From NCBI GenBank assembly GCA_031261485.1, contig JAISJO010000082.1, forward strand, positions 1 to 64,000: 64,000 bases of DNA, given 5' to 3'. How positions within the stretch are numbered: position 1 is the first letter of the stretch; each line of letters starts with the position of its first letter. The position numbers and the translations under genes are program-made. The notes below the pieces were generated by a model. It saw only the letters and a list, made by a program, of their open reading frames with translations, did not search any database and was not told the DNA's origin. This document shows positions 55,676 to 64,000 of this stretch, in pieces. The DNA comes from Propionibacteriaceae bacterium. GTDB taxonomy: Bacteria > Actinomycetota > Actinomycetes > Propionibacteriales > Propionibacteriaceae.

Positions 55676-56917
55676 TCACACTTCTATGTGGCGCTGATGA
55701 CGAGCCAAGACAACCGCCATAGCCAAGCCCGCAGCGAGAACGAGGACGCACAACCACACTTCTGGCAGCGGGAGCCTTGACCGGGTGAGTGCCGAGAAGA
55801 TGACATTGTCGACGCTGGTGGCAGAACTCAGGGCGAAGACGCCGATGGTCACCACAGCGGCCACCAGTGGGACGACCTTGAGGAACATGGCGACAAGAGA
55901 GGTGGAGTGCAGGGACAGGGCGAAAGCCCCACATGCCACCGCCACATTGAGACCGATGGATAGAGCTCCAAGAAGAAAAACGTAGTTGCCGAGGGTCAGG
56001 TTGTACATCCACAGGTTGTACATCGGCCCAGCGATACGGGCAGTCCAGTACAAATGGGCCTGCGTGGAAAAGATGTACACCATGAGGCCAGCACCGGTGA
56101 GAACAGCGGAGACAATCAGAGAAGTGGCAATGACGGCGAGCAATTGTGTGCCGACGATGGCCCGCCCCTCATGGGATGTGTACTGAATCTGACGCACCTT
56201 CCGAGCCCTGTCCGTCACCAGAAGAGGGGAGACCAACAAAGCGACCGCGACCAGACTGATACCGCAAAAGAGGCCGACGAAGGAAGAGATGTCACTTGCT
56301 ATCCATGGGTCGAACAGGTTGTCCATGTGCTCCAGAACAAACCCAGCCCGTTCGCGGACAAGAGGAGAATCGGACAGGTCTTGCTGCGATTCGACGAACC
56401 GCCACCAGAACGAGTGTTCCCGCTGGGCAGGGTCGTATCGGTCGGCAAGGGTGTCGAGCTGCCCCAGTCGCCACCAGGGCGTGCCCACGTCGAATGGATT
56501 CGTTTCGTAGAGAGTGCTGAGAAGGGACGCATAGTCCTCCTGCATTTCGGTGACATCGCGGGCCGGGGACCACACGACTGAGTTGATGGCGTCGTGCTCA
56601 AACGACTGCCACTGCTCATAGGAGGCGATGTCATATTTGGCGAACAGCGGATTCGCCTGGAACTGGGCTTGGAAGGCAGCTTCCGCTTCAGCCCTGACTC
56701 GGCCAGCGTCGAAGTCTTCCCACTCCTCGTCAGACAGCGTGTCGCCGTAAGCCTCATGGAGTTGGAGAAGGTAATCCCCAGTGGGTCCGGTGAAGTCAGA
56801 GGCGGAGTCGATGAGGCCCTTGACCAGGCCGAACCAGACGAGTCCGATCAAGGCGACGATGACGAGCAACATGCGCCAGTCCCAGATCTTCTTGAGTTCC
56901 GCCAGAAAAAGTCTCAT
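55676..56917 (-). CDS. ABC-2 type transporter permease
   Basis: A 413-residue membrane protein from ATG 56917 (GAAGGAGATATC upstream), not from the track start at 56977. After a short cytoplasmic N-terminus (RLFLAELKKIWDW) comes TM1 (LLVIVALIGLVWFGLV), then a large external loop of ~190 residues with an acidic, Trp-rich composition, and five further TM helices in the C-terminal half. This layout is that of ABC-2 or bacitracin-type export permeases. It follows the second permease with a 10-nt gap and belongs to the sigma-ABC operon. Substrate is unknown. Confidence 0.8.
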   Translation of the reverse strand: MRLFLAELKKIWDWRMLLVIVALIGLVWFGLVKGLIDSASDFTGPTGDYLLQLHEAYGDTLSDEEWEDFDAGRVRAEAEAAFQAQFQANPLFAKYDIASYEQWQSFEHDAINSVVWSPARDVTEMQEDYASLLSTLYETNPFDVGTPWWRLGQLDTLADRYDPAQREHSFWWRFVESQQDLSDSPLVRERAGFVLEHMDNLFDPWIASDISSFVGLFCGISLVAVALLVSPLLVTDRARKVRQIQYTSHEGRAIVGTQLLAVIATSLIVSAVLTGAGLMVYIFSTQAHLYWTARIAGPMYNLWMYNLTLGNYVFLLGALSIGLNVAVACGAFALSLHSTSLVAMFLKVVPLVAAVVTIGVFALSSATSVDNVIFSALTRSRLPLPEVWLCVLVLAAGLAMAVVLARHQRHIEV

Positions 56918-56927
56918 GATATCTCCT

Positions 56928-57938
56928 TCATAGTTCCGCCTTGGCATAGCGGCATCCAGCAACAAGGGTAAGAACAACGAGTATGAGCACGGAACCCAGC
57001 ACGCCCCAGGTCTCGAAGTGAGGCCAAATCGCGTTCACATCGCCGTCGGTCAGCCACTGCGGGGAACTGAGAAGCAGACCGAGGGGACTCGACTCTCCAA
57101 TGGCTCGCGCCACGCTGGCTTGCGGGAGCAGGCGGGGCCCCACGCCCAAGAGGATGATTGTGACGACCGTGGTCACGATGGCTGCCCAGGGGTTGCGCAC
57201 GAAAGTGGCCATCACGATTCCAAGGAGGATGAAACACCCGACGACTCCTAGCCCTACGGCGAGGTATTCCAGCAGGTACGTCGCCACAGTCAGTCTGTCC
57301 CAGGTGATGAAGAGCTTGCCGCCCACTCCATGGTTGAAACTGCTGGAGACGAATGAGTCCCATGCTTGCGAGAAGTCCCAGTGGACAAGGACGAAGCCCA
57401 CTGTCGTCCCCATGACTAGACAGCCCAAGGCGAGTCCAGAAGTGGCACTGGCAAGGGCTTTCACTCGCCACAGCGCACGTCCTGTGACGGTGGGGATCAG
57501 GACCTTCTCCGTGTCATGAGCGACCTCGTGCCCCATGCACATTAGGGACATCGTCAGCGCGAGAAGAGAGGCCTCGCCCACGGCGATGGGCATGATCAGC
57601 CCGAAAACCTGCCGATGGACCCATCCAGTGAGAAACCCGAGGTAAGGACTCAGTGCGTCGGCGTGCTTGGCCGACTCGTCCACGACAGGTTGGACACGTC
57701 CGTACAGTGTCCGTACATTCTCAGCGGCAGATTCAGACAGGTTGTTCTGGGCGATGTACATGTCGGCGATGAATTGTGCGTCAAACCTCTCGAAAACATT
57801 CTCCGTCTCAGGAGGGTCCCCAGGCCAGGTGGGGTCAGTGGGAATGAAGATGATCAAGGCGTTGAGCAGCAGAGACCCCAGCACCACCGTCCAGATGGCA
57901 GGGGTGGCAAGAACCTTCCGCAGTTCGAGCCGAATCAT
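56928..57938 (-). CDS. ABC-2 type transporter permease
   Basis: A 336-residue permease from ATG 57938, overlapping the ATPase stop in TGATG. TM1 (AIWTVVLGSLLLNALIIFI), an external loop of ~90 residues, and five more TM helices make a fold similar to the next gene's, but sequences differ. Both permeases begin with a membrane-proximal amphipathic helix (IRLELRKVLATP). Together with the ATPase they form a heteromeric exporter; the substrate is unclear. Confidence 0.8.
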   Translation of the reverse strand: MIRLELRKVLATPAIWTVVLGSLLLNALIIFIPTDPTWPGDPPETENVFERFDAQFIADMYIAQNNLSESAAENVRTLYGRVQPVVDESAKHADALSPYLGFLTGWVHRQVFGLIMPIAVGEASLLALTMSLMCMGHEVAHDTEKVLIPTVTGRALWRVKALASATSGLALGCLVMGTTVGFVLVHWDFSQAWDSFVSSSFNHGVGGKLFITWDRLTVATYLLEYLAVGLGVVGCFILLGIVMATFVRNPWAAIVTTVVTIILLGVGPRLLPQASVARAIGESSPLGLLLSSPQWLTDGDVNAIWPHFETWGVLGSVLILVVLTLVAGCRYAKAEL

Positions 57939-58810
57939 CACGCCTCATCGCGGTAGGTGTGGAGGAAGACGTCTTCCAGGTTGGGCGCCACAGGCCAGAC
58001 CCTCCGACCTGGGGCAGACACCATCTGTGGTGCCGTCGAATCAGACACGAAGCGGGTGATGGTCGCCCCGTTCTCTTGACGCTCGGTGAGGACGAGTCCT
58101 GATTTTCCTGCGACTGCCATGTCATCGGTCTCCCAGACTCTTCCCTCCAACAGGCTCACGATCTGGGCGGGCGCGGCATTGGCGATGATATGGCGATCCT
58201 GGACCATGATGACATGGTTGGCCACAGTCTCGATGTCAGAGACAATGTGCGTGCTCAAGATGACGATGCGGTCCTTCGACAAGGTGGAGATGAGATTGCG
58301 GAAACGGACCCTCTCCTTCGGGTCCAGCCCTGCCGTCGGTTCATCGAGGATGAGCAATTGGGGTTCGTTGAGGAGGGCTTGGGCGATGCCGACCCGCTGG
58401 ACCATGCCGCCGGAGAAGGCGCGCATCTTCTTGTCCGCCACATCGGCCAGCCCCACAGTCTCCAGCAGTTCGCCCACGCGACGTTTCGCCGTCTCGCGTC
58501 CGACGGCTTTGATCGCGGCGAGGTACAGAAGGAACTGGCGTGGCGAATGGTTCTTGTAGTACCCGAAGTCCTGGGGAAGGTACCCCAGGATGTCGCGGTA
58601 GGCCGCCCCGAGCGCCACGATGTCATCGCCGTTCCACAGGATCTCCCCACGAGTCGGGAAAATGAGCGTGGCGAGCATCTTGATGAGCGTGGTCTTGCCC
58701 GCTCCATTGGGCGCGAGCAAGGCGTACACTCCCGGCGTGAAGTCCAGCGTCACATTACGCAGAGCCTCGAAAGTGCCGTAGTTCTTGGTGACATTATGCA
58801 GGGATAACAT
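57938..58810 (-). CDS. ABC transporter ATP-binding protein
   Basis: A 290-residue ATPase with Walker A LAPNGAGKTTLIKML, Q-loop PQDFGYYK, signature FSGGMVQRVGIAQAL and Walker B LLILDEPTAGLDPKE, then STHIVSD. The C-terminal ~60 residues are the regulatory extension of BcrA/bacteriocin-export ATPases. It overlaps the upstream membrane gene (17 bp, start before that gene's end) and the downstream permease. The set ATPase plus two permeases is a typical ABC-2 antimicrobial-peptide or lipid exporter. Nothing unusual. Confidence 0.93.
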   Translation of the reverse strand: MLSLHNVTKNYGTFEALRNVTLDFTPGVYALLAPNGAGKTTLIKMLATLIFPTRGEILWNGDDIVALGAAYRDILGYLPQDFGYYKNHSPRQFLLYLAAIKAVGRETAKRRVGELLETVGLADVADKKMRAFSGGMVQRVGIAQALLNEPQLLILDEPTAGLDPKERVRFRNLISTLSKDRIVILSTHIVSDIETVANHVIMVQDRHIIANAAPAQIVSLLEGRVWETDDMAVAGKSGLVLTERQENGATITRFVSDSTAPQMVSAPGRRVWPVAPNLEDVFLHTYRDEA

Positions 58811-59528
58811 GGGTCCTCGATTCCTTGAGCAAAGCCGCGCACTGCCACACGAGGGCGACGGCGCAGATGATGGCGATACCGCTAGTCAAAGCGGTGTTCA
58901 GACTGGCAAGACAGGCCTCCCAGGCCTCGCCGAAACGCACCGGAGCGCCAATCCACACCGCCATCCACACAACAGTGAACACTGCCATTGCCCATGGGCT
59001 TCTGGTGAAACGCAGCGTGGAGACCTCCGCGAGAGCACAACCGAAGAGGGCGGCCAGCCCGAGGGGGACCAGGGTCAAGACTTCGGCGGCGCCGGTCGCT
59101 GACAAAGAGGCAAGCAGCGCTGTGACGACTGCGGCGACCAGTGAGTACGCCATGACCCGCAGAGCGGTCACCTGACGAATCGTGAAATGTGCCGTTTGCT
59201 TCAGGTCGTACATCGCCGTGGCGCGTTCGAGCATTTCCGTTCCCGCGAGGATGACCGTGAACAGCAGGGGAGCACAGGCGACCGTGGCAGTGTGCCGCCA
59301 TGCGGCGGGCACCCCCAAGGTGATCACTATCATTGCCACCACCATGACTCCCGAGAAGATGAGGGACCATGCCGTGTCGAAGAAGATGTTCTTGGTTCCC
59401 AGTTCGCGTTGTATCGTGCGTGCGCGTTCCCACGCTGAGACGGGGTGGACAAGTCCTTCGTCGAGAATGTGCGCAATGGCACGGTCTTTGACTTCCGGTT
59501 CGACGCCCAACTGCCAGTTCTCACTCAT
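58794..59528 (-). CDS. Multi-TM protein linked to ECF sigma factor
   Basis: A 244-residue protein. Residues 1-55 are soluble (MSENWQLGVEPEVKDRAIAH) and six TM helices follow, starting with IFSGVMVVAMIVITLGV. Its start overlaps the sigma factor stop by 8 nt, and its end overlaps the ATPase start, so it is tied between them. Position fits a membrane anti-sigma-type regulator or a transporter subunit; the N-terminal region lacks the zinc-binding HxxxCxxC of ZAS anti-sigmas. Proteins of this size occur in ECF-ABC clusters, but I do not know a tested function. Confidence 0.75.
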   Translation of the reverse strand: MSENWQLGVEPEVKDRAIAHILDEGLVHPVSAWERARTIQRELGTKNIFFDTAWSLIFSGVMVVAMIVITLGVPAAWRHTATVACAPLLFTVILAGTEMLERATAMYDLKQTAHFTIRQVTALRVMAYSLVAAVVTALLASLSATGAAEVLTLVPLGLAALFGCALAEVSTLRFTRSPWAMAVFTVVWMAVWIGAPVRFGEAWEACLASLNTALTSGIAIICAVALVWQCAALLKESRTHVIPA

Positions 59529-60063
59529 CGTCGATCTCCTTTCGCAACCGTCTCAGCGCCCTGTAATACGTCGTTTTCGCCGTGTTCTCACTCATGGACA
59601 TTCCTTTCGCAATCTCGGCGAACGTCTGCTCGCCGAAGACATGCAGCCTCACGATTTTCTGTGCCGCCCCAGGGAGCACTCCCAGGAGGCGTTGTACGGC
59701 TTCGCCGGAACTGACACCCTGGACCCAGTCGTCAGTCGGATCGGCGAGGACCGGGTCATGGCCTTCCAGGTCTGCCACGTCGAGCACCCGTGCAGCCCGC
59801 GACCGATACCAATCGATGACTTTGTTGGTGGCGATCGCGTACAGCCAGGTTCTGAATCCAGCCCTGCGTCTGTCGTACGACCCGATGGTGCGCAGCATGG
59901 AGATGAAAATCTCCTGTGTCAGGTCGAGCGCCACCCAGGTATCAGGAGTCTGCCGACGCACATAGCGGAGTATCTCGTCGTACCAGGCACGCACGAGCGC
60001 GTCAGCGGAAACACGGTCACCACTTGTCTGTATCGACCGTATCCAGCGACTTTGCTCGTCCAC
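59521..60063 (-). CDS. ECF-family RNA polymerase sigma factor
   Basis: A 180-residue sigma factor from GTG 60063, with AAGGAGTG upstream. Region 2 is seen as VALDLTQEIFISMLRTIGSYDRR and FRTWLYAIATNKVIDWYR; region 4 as LLGVLPGAAQKIVRLHVF and TFAEIAKGMSMSENTAKTTY with a YYRALRRLR end. There is no region 1.1 or 3, typical of ECF factors. It probably directs the downstream operon (membrane protein, ATPase, two permeases) and itself, in response to envelope or antibiotic stress. Subgroup not assigned. Confidence 0.92.
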   Translation of the reverse strand: MDEQSRWIRSIQTSGDRVSADALVRAWYDEILRYVRRQTPDTWVALDLTQEIFISMLRTIGSYDRRRAGFRTWLYAIATNKVIDWYRSRAARVLDVADLEGHDPVLADPTDDWVQGVSSGEAVQRLLGVLPGAAQKIVRLHVFGEQTFAEIAKGMSMSENTAKTTYYRALRRLRKEIDDE

Positions 60064-60161
60064 CGCACTCCTTGCATCCTCGCCAGTGTATTCGGATGCG
60101 ATGAGCGCATAGTTTCACTGCGACCCAGATTCGGAGGCCGCCAGACCAAGACAGCTCTGCG

Positions 60162-62003
60162 TCATTCCACCGTGACGGACTTGGCTAGATTTCTGGGCTG
60201 GTCCACGTCGTACCCCTTGAGTGTGGCGACCTCGCAGGCATACACCTGAAGCGGCAGTATCGCCAGCAGGGGTTGGAAGAGTGTGGGCACCACGGGGAGA
60301 GGGAGGAAGACATCGGCGAAAGCCATTGCTTCTTCGTCGCCTCTCTCCGCCAGCACAATGGTCCTAGCGCCACGTGCCCGTACTTCCTGGATATTGGAGA
60401 CGACCTTGTCATGGATTTGGTCACGGCCTTGGGGTGGGACGACGACGAAAATGGGCAGACCCTTGTCCACCAAAGCGATGGGGCCATGCTTGAGTTCCCC
60501 AGCAGCGAAACCCTCCGCGTGGAGATAGGAGATCTCTTTGAGTTTGAGGGCCCCCTCCAGGGCCACGGGATAGCCCACGTGACGTCCCAGGAAGAGAATA
60601 GATGGCTCTGACAAGGAGTTTCCCGCCAAGGTCAGAACCGTCTCAAGGTCGTCGAGAACTTGGTCCATCTTCTCGGGAATGGCTTCCAGTTCCTCGACTA
60701 AGCTACGAATCTCATCGCCGAACTTGTTGCCGCGCACCTGGGCGAGATACAGCCCGAGCAGGTAACAAGCAATTAGTTGAGTGGTGAAGCCCTTGGTCGA
60801 GGCAACGCCAATTTCAGGACCCGCATGAGTGTAGATGACGGCGTCGGACTCGCGCGGAATGGTCGCTCCATTGGTGTTACAAATGGAAATGACTTTGGCG
60901 TGTTGTTCGCGGGCGTGGCGTATTGCTTGCAGAGTGTCAGCGGTTTCTCCCGACTGGGAGATGGTCACGACGAGAGTCGAACGGTGGATGACGGGGTCGC
61001 GGTAGCGGAACTCGGAGGCGATGTCCACTTCGACAGGGATACGAGTCCAGTGCTCGATGGCGTACTTGGCGATCAGGCCCGCGTGATAGGCCGTCCCACA
61101 TGCGACAACGATAATCTTGTCAATCGTGCGCAGTTCCGACACCTCGATGTTCATCTCGTCCAGAACCAACTCGCCATCGGTGTTGATACGTCCCAAGAGA
61201 GTGTCTGCGACGGCTTTGGGCTGCTCGAATATCTCCTTGCGCATGAACCAGTCGTATCCGCCCTTTTCGGCGGCGCTCAGGTCCCAGTCGATATGGTAGG
61301 GCCGCGTGGTGGCGGGGCTACCGTCAAAGCCGGTGACCTCGATGGAGTCCGGCTTGATTTCGACAATCTGGTCCTGACCCAATTCGATGGCTTCTTGGGT
61401 GTACTCGATGAAACTCGCCACATCGGAAGCCAGGAAGTTCTCGCCCTGCCCCACGCCCACGACCAGAGGGGAGTTGCGACGAGCGGCAACTACCGTGTCA
61501 GGGGTCTGCGAATCGATTGCGACTAGGGTGAATGCCCCTTCGAGTCGGGCGACGACAGAACGCATTGCTTCGACCAGTCCCAGACCGGACTCAATGGCGC
61601 GACCCAACAAGTGTGCCGCGACCTCGGTATCGGTTTGGGAAGTGAACACCACGCCTTGGGCGCTCAACTCAGCCTTGAGAGTGGCGAAGTTTTCAATGAT
61701 GCCGTTGTGGACGAGCGCGACACGCCCGGCGGCACCCAGATGCGGATGGGCGTTATCGTCCGTGGGCCCGCCGTGGGTCGCCCATCGGGTGTGCCCGATA
61801 CCTTGGTGGGAAGCAGGAATCGGGTTGGACTCCAGTTCGGCAACGAGGTTGGCCAGTTTGCCCGACTTCTTGCGGATGTCGATATGACCGTCAGCGACCA
61901 AGGCGATGCCCGCCGAGTCGTACCCTCGATATTCCATTCGCTTGAGCCCAGCAAGAATGACGCTGCGAGCGTCACGGGGGCCGACATATCCAACGATTCC
62001 GCA
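60162..62003 (-). CDS. glmS: Glucosamine-6-phosphate synthase (isomerizing)
   Basis: A 613-residue enzyme from the ATG at 62003: MCGIVGYVGPRDARSV puts the catalytic Cys at position 2, so the track start 24 codons upstream is wrong. Glutaminase domain to ~240 (ALVHNGIIENF, GHTRWATHG), then two SIS domains (SQSGETADTLQAI, LGRHVGYPVALEGALKLKE) and the C-tail PRNLAKSVTVE that closes the active site. It makes glucosamine-6-phosphate from fructose-6-phosphate and Gln for peptidoglycan. No glmS ribozyme-like leader is visible upstream. Confidence 0.96.
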   Translation of the reverse strand, partial: CGIVGYVGPRDARSVILAGLKRMEYRGYDSAGIALVADGHIDIRKKSGKLANLVAELESNPIPASHQGIGHTRWATHGGPTDDNAHPHLGAAGRVALVHNGIIENFATLKAELSAQGVVFTSQTDTEVAAHLLGRAIESGLGLVEAMRSVVARLEGAFTLVAIDSQTPDTVVAARRNSPLVVGVGQGENFLASDVASFIEYTQEAIELGQDQIVEIKPDSIEVTGFDGSPATTRPYHIDWDLSAAEKGGYDWFMRKEIFEQPKAVADTLLGRINTDGELVLDEMNIEVSELRTIDKIIVVACGTAYHAGLIAKYAIEHWTRIPVEVDIASEFRYRDPVIHRSTLVVTISQSGETADTLQAIRHAREQHAKVISICNTNGATIPRESDAVIYTHAGPEIGVASTKGFTTQLIACYLLGLYLAQVRGNKFGDEIRSLVEELEAIPEKMDQVLDDLETVLTLAGNSLSEPSILFLGRHVGYPVALEGALKLKEISYLHAEGFAAGELKHGPIALVDKGLPIFVVVPPQGRDQIHDKVVSNIQEVRARGARTIVLAERGDEEAMAFADVFLPLPVVPTLFQPLLAILPLQVYACEVATLKGYDVDQPRNLAKSVTVE

Positions 62004-62141
62004 CATGAAGGCAACCTTACCCGGTGACGACACTCCCGTGGGACCAAACCCCTGGTGACGGCGTGTTTCGATCATTCACGCACTCAGCGGCTTGCCAACG
62101 GTGGGAACATGGACCTCCCAGGGTATGGAAGAATTGACGCC

Positions 62142-63068
62142 ATGCCCAAGGAAGAGCCGTTCCTCACCCTCACTCGCGATCACTGGGCTCGCCTGGCCCA
62201 TGAACGCAATCTGTCGCTGAGTGCTGAAAAACTCGCGGCCTTGCGGGCACAAGGCGACCCCTCTGATGTGCAATCCGTCTCGCAGGTCTTTCTTCCCCTG
62301 ACCGAGTTGATCGACGTGTACGTGGCGAACGCCGCGACCTTGTCTGTGCAGTCCAACGCCTACTTGGAACTGGACGAGAAACCCACCCCCTTCATCATCG
62401 GCATCGCTGGTTCAGTCGCCGTGGGCAAATCCACGGTCGCGCGACTGCTGCGGGAGCTGCTGGGGCCAGGGCGCAAGGTGGACCTCATCACGACCGACGG
62501 GTTCTTGTACCCCAATGAAGTCCTGGAAAAGAAGGGCCTCATGGACAAGAAGGGGTTCCCTCAGTCGTACGACCAGGCGGGACTCCTGCGCTTCGTCATG
62601 GATGTGAAGTCGGGACTGGAAGCCTCGTCACCGATGTACTCCCATATCACCTACGACATCGTCCCTGGCGAGTACATTGTCGTCGCCCACCCGGACATCC
62701 TCATCATCGAAGGGCTCAACGTCCTCCAGCCCGCCCGTGCCTCGTCGTCGGGAAAGATGGGACCGACCGTGTCCGATTTCTTCGACTTCACCGTGTACGT
62801 GGACGCGCCCGACGACGCGGTGAAGAGATGGTTCCTTGAGCGCTTCACGGTTCTGCGCGACACTGCTTTTGTCCATCCCGACTCCTTCTTCCGCCAATTC
62901 GCGCACATTCCAGACGATGAGGCGATAGCGATGGCGGCCGAAGTGTGGGACACGACTAACGGTCCCAATCTGCGCAAGAACATCAAACCCACAAGGGACC
63001 GTGCCACGGTCGTCATCGGCAAGGGATACGACCACGATGTCGAGTGGATTCGGATCCGCAAGACCTGA
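62142..63068 (+). CDS. coaA: Pantothenate kinase, type I
   Basis: A 308-residue kinase from ATG 62142 (MPKEEPFLTLTRDHW); ATG 62109 is possible. Walker A IAGSVAVGKSTVARLLREL, the TTDGFLYPN and KKGFPQSYD segments, and SHITYDIVPGE, ILIIEGLNVLQ are all typical for CoaA. It phosphorylates pantothenate, the committed step in coenzyme A synthesis, and is usually feedback-inhibited by CoA. It diverges from glmS, leaving ~140 bp of shared upstream region with no obvious motif. Length matches the family. Confidence 0.95.
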   Translation: MPKEEPFLTLTRDHWARLAHERNLSLSAEKLAALRAQGDPSDVQSVSQVFLPLTELIDVYVANAATLSVQSNAYLELDEKPTPFIIGIAGSVAVGKSTVARLLRELLGPGRKVDLITTDGFLYPNEVLEKKGLMDKKGFPQSYDQAGLLRFVMDVKSGLEASSPMYSHITYDIVPGEYIVVAHPDILIIEGLNVLQPARASSSGKMGPTVSDFFDFTVYVDAPDDAVKRWFLERFTVLRDTAFVHPDSFFRQFAHIPDDEAIAMAAEVWDTTNGPNLRKNIKPTRDRATVVIGKGYDHDVEWIRIRKT

Positions 63069-63153
63069 GAAACCACTGACCTATCATGCACTTCCCTAAA
63101 GAATCACCCAGGGTGAAGCGATGGAGGTTCTCTTGGTAAACTCGTGGGGTCAT

Positions 63154-63227
63154 GGGGCGGTAGCTCAGCTGGTCAGAGCAGGGGACTCATAATCCCTTGG
63201 TCCCGGGTTCGAGCCCCGGCCGCCCTA
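63154..63227 (+). tRNA. tRNA with CAT anticodon (Met or lysidine Ile2)
   Basis: Acceptor GGGGCGG with CCGCCCT (one G-T wobble), D-arm GCTCAGCTGGTCAGAGC, anticodon stem GGGGA/TCCCT with loop CTCATAA, T-arm CCGGGTTCGAGCCCCGG and discriminator A. No encoded CCA. Elongator Met and Ile2 share this anticodon; the arm sequence (AGAGCAGG.GACTCATAAT) is close to both. Confidence 0.93.
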
Positions 63228-63376
63228 CTGAAATCCCTAGTCAGGGGCTTGATGGAGTTGACCAAGTCCCACCAAATCCCGCCGTATGGCCCACCTATTG
63301 GCTACCTCATTGGCTACCTCGGCGTGGGATCGGTGTTATCGAGCAGTAATCCCGCCACCTCCCAGACCCAGCTCGC

Positions 63377-64000
63377 TCACATCTTGGATGGTGGCGTGGG
63401 GGAGCCCACACCGGACTCAGTTCCGGTGGGAGAAGGAGAGCCCGAGCCGGATGGAGATTCTGAGCCGGGTGAAGGCGACGCCGACTCGGACGAGGGCGAT
63501 TCAGATTCAGGAGATGGTGACGCACTCTCGGGAGAGGCAGACTCCGACTCGGGAGAAGACGAGGAACTGCTGGACTGCGTGGAGTCAGTGGGGGAACCGG
63601 ACCCTCCGCCAGAATCCGACGCCGACGTGGGCAAGGGTGGCGGCGGCGGTGTGGGTGGAGCCTGGGAGAAAATGAGAATGGCGATGAGCAAGGCCAGCAG
63701 AGCCAGCAGAAGCATGAGCAGCCACGACGCGAGGATGGACAGCCGTCCTCCGCGCTCCCTGCGCCCTGGCCAGGGCAAGGGCCACACATGGGTCAGTCCC
63801 GGCGCGAAACGGTCAGACCAGTGCAGACGGTAGTCAGGCCCGGAAGGCGAACCCTGTTGGGGAAGCATCGCCAAGTCCACCTGATCCAAGACGCGCTTGG
63901 CTTCATTCACCCCAGCCTGTGTCTGATCGAAAGCCAGTGCGACCCACGGGGCTTGAGGGGCACCATCCACAGAATGTGGGTCGTCATCCTCGGACCGGAA
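63377..64000 (-). CDS. Membrane protein with Ser/Pro/Glu-rich tail (N-terminus outside window)
   Basis: The frame is open to the window edge (codons upstream of the track GTG at 63970 read FRSEDDDPHS), so the true start lies beyond 64000. The visible part has a soluble domain (VALAFDQTQAGVNEAKRVLD, ending WPLPWPGRRERGG), one TM helix (SILASWLLMLLLALLALLIAI) and a ~95-residue tail of Ser, Pro, Glu and Gly (ESESASPESASPSPESESP). The positively charged stretch precedes the TM helix, so the tail is probably outside. The tail is encoded by imperfect short repeats and may be glycosylated or act as a spacer; I assign no function. Confidence 0.65.
   Translation of the reverse strand, partial: FRSEDDDPHSVDGAPQAPWVALAFDQTQAGVNEAKRVLDQVDLAMLPQQGSPSGPDYRLHWSDRFAPGLTHVWPLPWPGRRERGGRLSILASWLLMLLLALLALLIAILIFSQAPPTPPPPPLPTSASDSGGGSGSPTDSTQSSSSSSSPESESASPESASPSPESESPSSESASPSPGSESPSGSGSPSPTGTESGVGSPTPPSKM

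Noticed and set aside
63144-63833. Plus-strand ORF of 229 codons with Asp/Glu/Gly-rich repeats
   Set aside because: It begins inside the tRNA gene and its acidic part is the antisense of the Ser/Pro/Glu tail encoded on the minus strand.

Overview
The window looks like the chromosome of a mid-to-high-GC actinomycete, most plausibly an anaerobic or facultative one near the Actinomycetaceae, although I cannot place it more finely from sequence alone. The reasons are the pst operon with a Streptomyces-type PHO box, a lone ADP/ATP-dependent NAD(P)HX dehydratase, a type I pantothenate kinase (CoaA), an anaerobe-type acyl-CoA dehydratase activase and a tryptophanase-family lyase. No transposase, integrase, phage gene or CRISPR array was seen.

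Layout. 1-1893: tail of an ABC exporter, a SpoU rRNA/tRNA methylase and a HAD hydrolase. 2004-3736: an intact tRNA-Pro(GGG), a tandem array of six decaying copies of its 3' half, an AbrB/PIN toxin-antitoxin pair, and one more degenerate tRNA 3' copy beyond it, which together look like an integration scar. 3772-8492 (minus): a lipoprotein and a three-gene surface-decoration cassette (LicD, a LicC-type nucleotidyltransferase fused to an aminotransferase, an opine-dehydrogenase-like protein). 8928-30900: a promoter followed by nine tightly packed plus-strand genes of a large NTP-dependent system: small membrane protein, secreted membrane-anchored vWA protein, tubulin-like protein, two-TM protein, FnIII-like repeat protein, GAP1-like membrane protein, cytosolic vWA protein, zinc-ribbon GTPase, and a giant KAP-like membrane NTPase. 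A decayed RHH/MazF locus (30968-31423) separates these from a second KAP NTPase and a DUF6273-like protein (31436-34536).

34760-42237: a Bcr/CflA-type MFS exporter, a 1482-residue 2-hydroxyacyl-CoA dehydratase activase-related protein and a TnaA-like lyase, with a 131-bp inverted repeat between the last two. 42569-48942: PHO box, pstSCAB, a soluble PhoR-like kinase, an OmpR-type regulator and a NUDIX hydrolase, each coupled to the next by short overlaps (except pstS-pstC). 49092-55637: YbaK editing protein, fumarase, an ABC-F ATPase, a small Cys-pair helical protein, SodA and NnrD. 55676-60063 (minus): ECF sigma factor, a membrane protein and an ABC-2 exporter in one operon. 60162-64000: GlmS, CoaA, a CAT-anticodon tRNA and the end of a membrane protein with a Ser/Pro/Glu-rich tail.

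The strongest candidate for an incompletely described system is the 9056-34536 block. Topology suggests an envelope-spanning assembly: a surface vWA domain and C-terminal FnIII-like domains outside, NTPases in the membrane, and a tubulin-like protein, a GTPase and FnIII-like adaptors inside. Individual families resemble those described computationally as GTPase/vWA conflict systems (my recall, to be confirmed by HMM search). The two KAP-type NTPases and the DUF6273-like protein at its end are features I do not recognise from those descriptions. A second theme is three copies of a palindromic intergenic repeat near 34.57, 42.46 and 48.97 kb.
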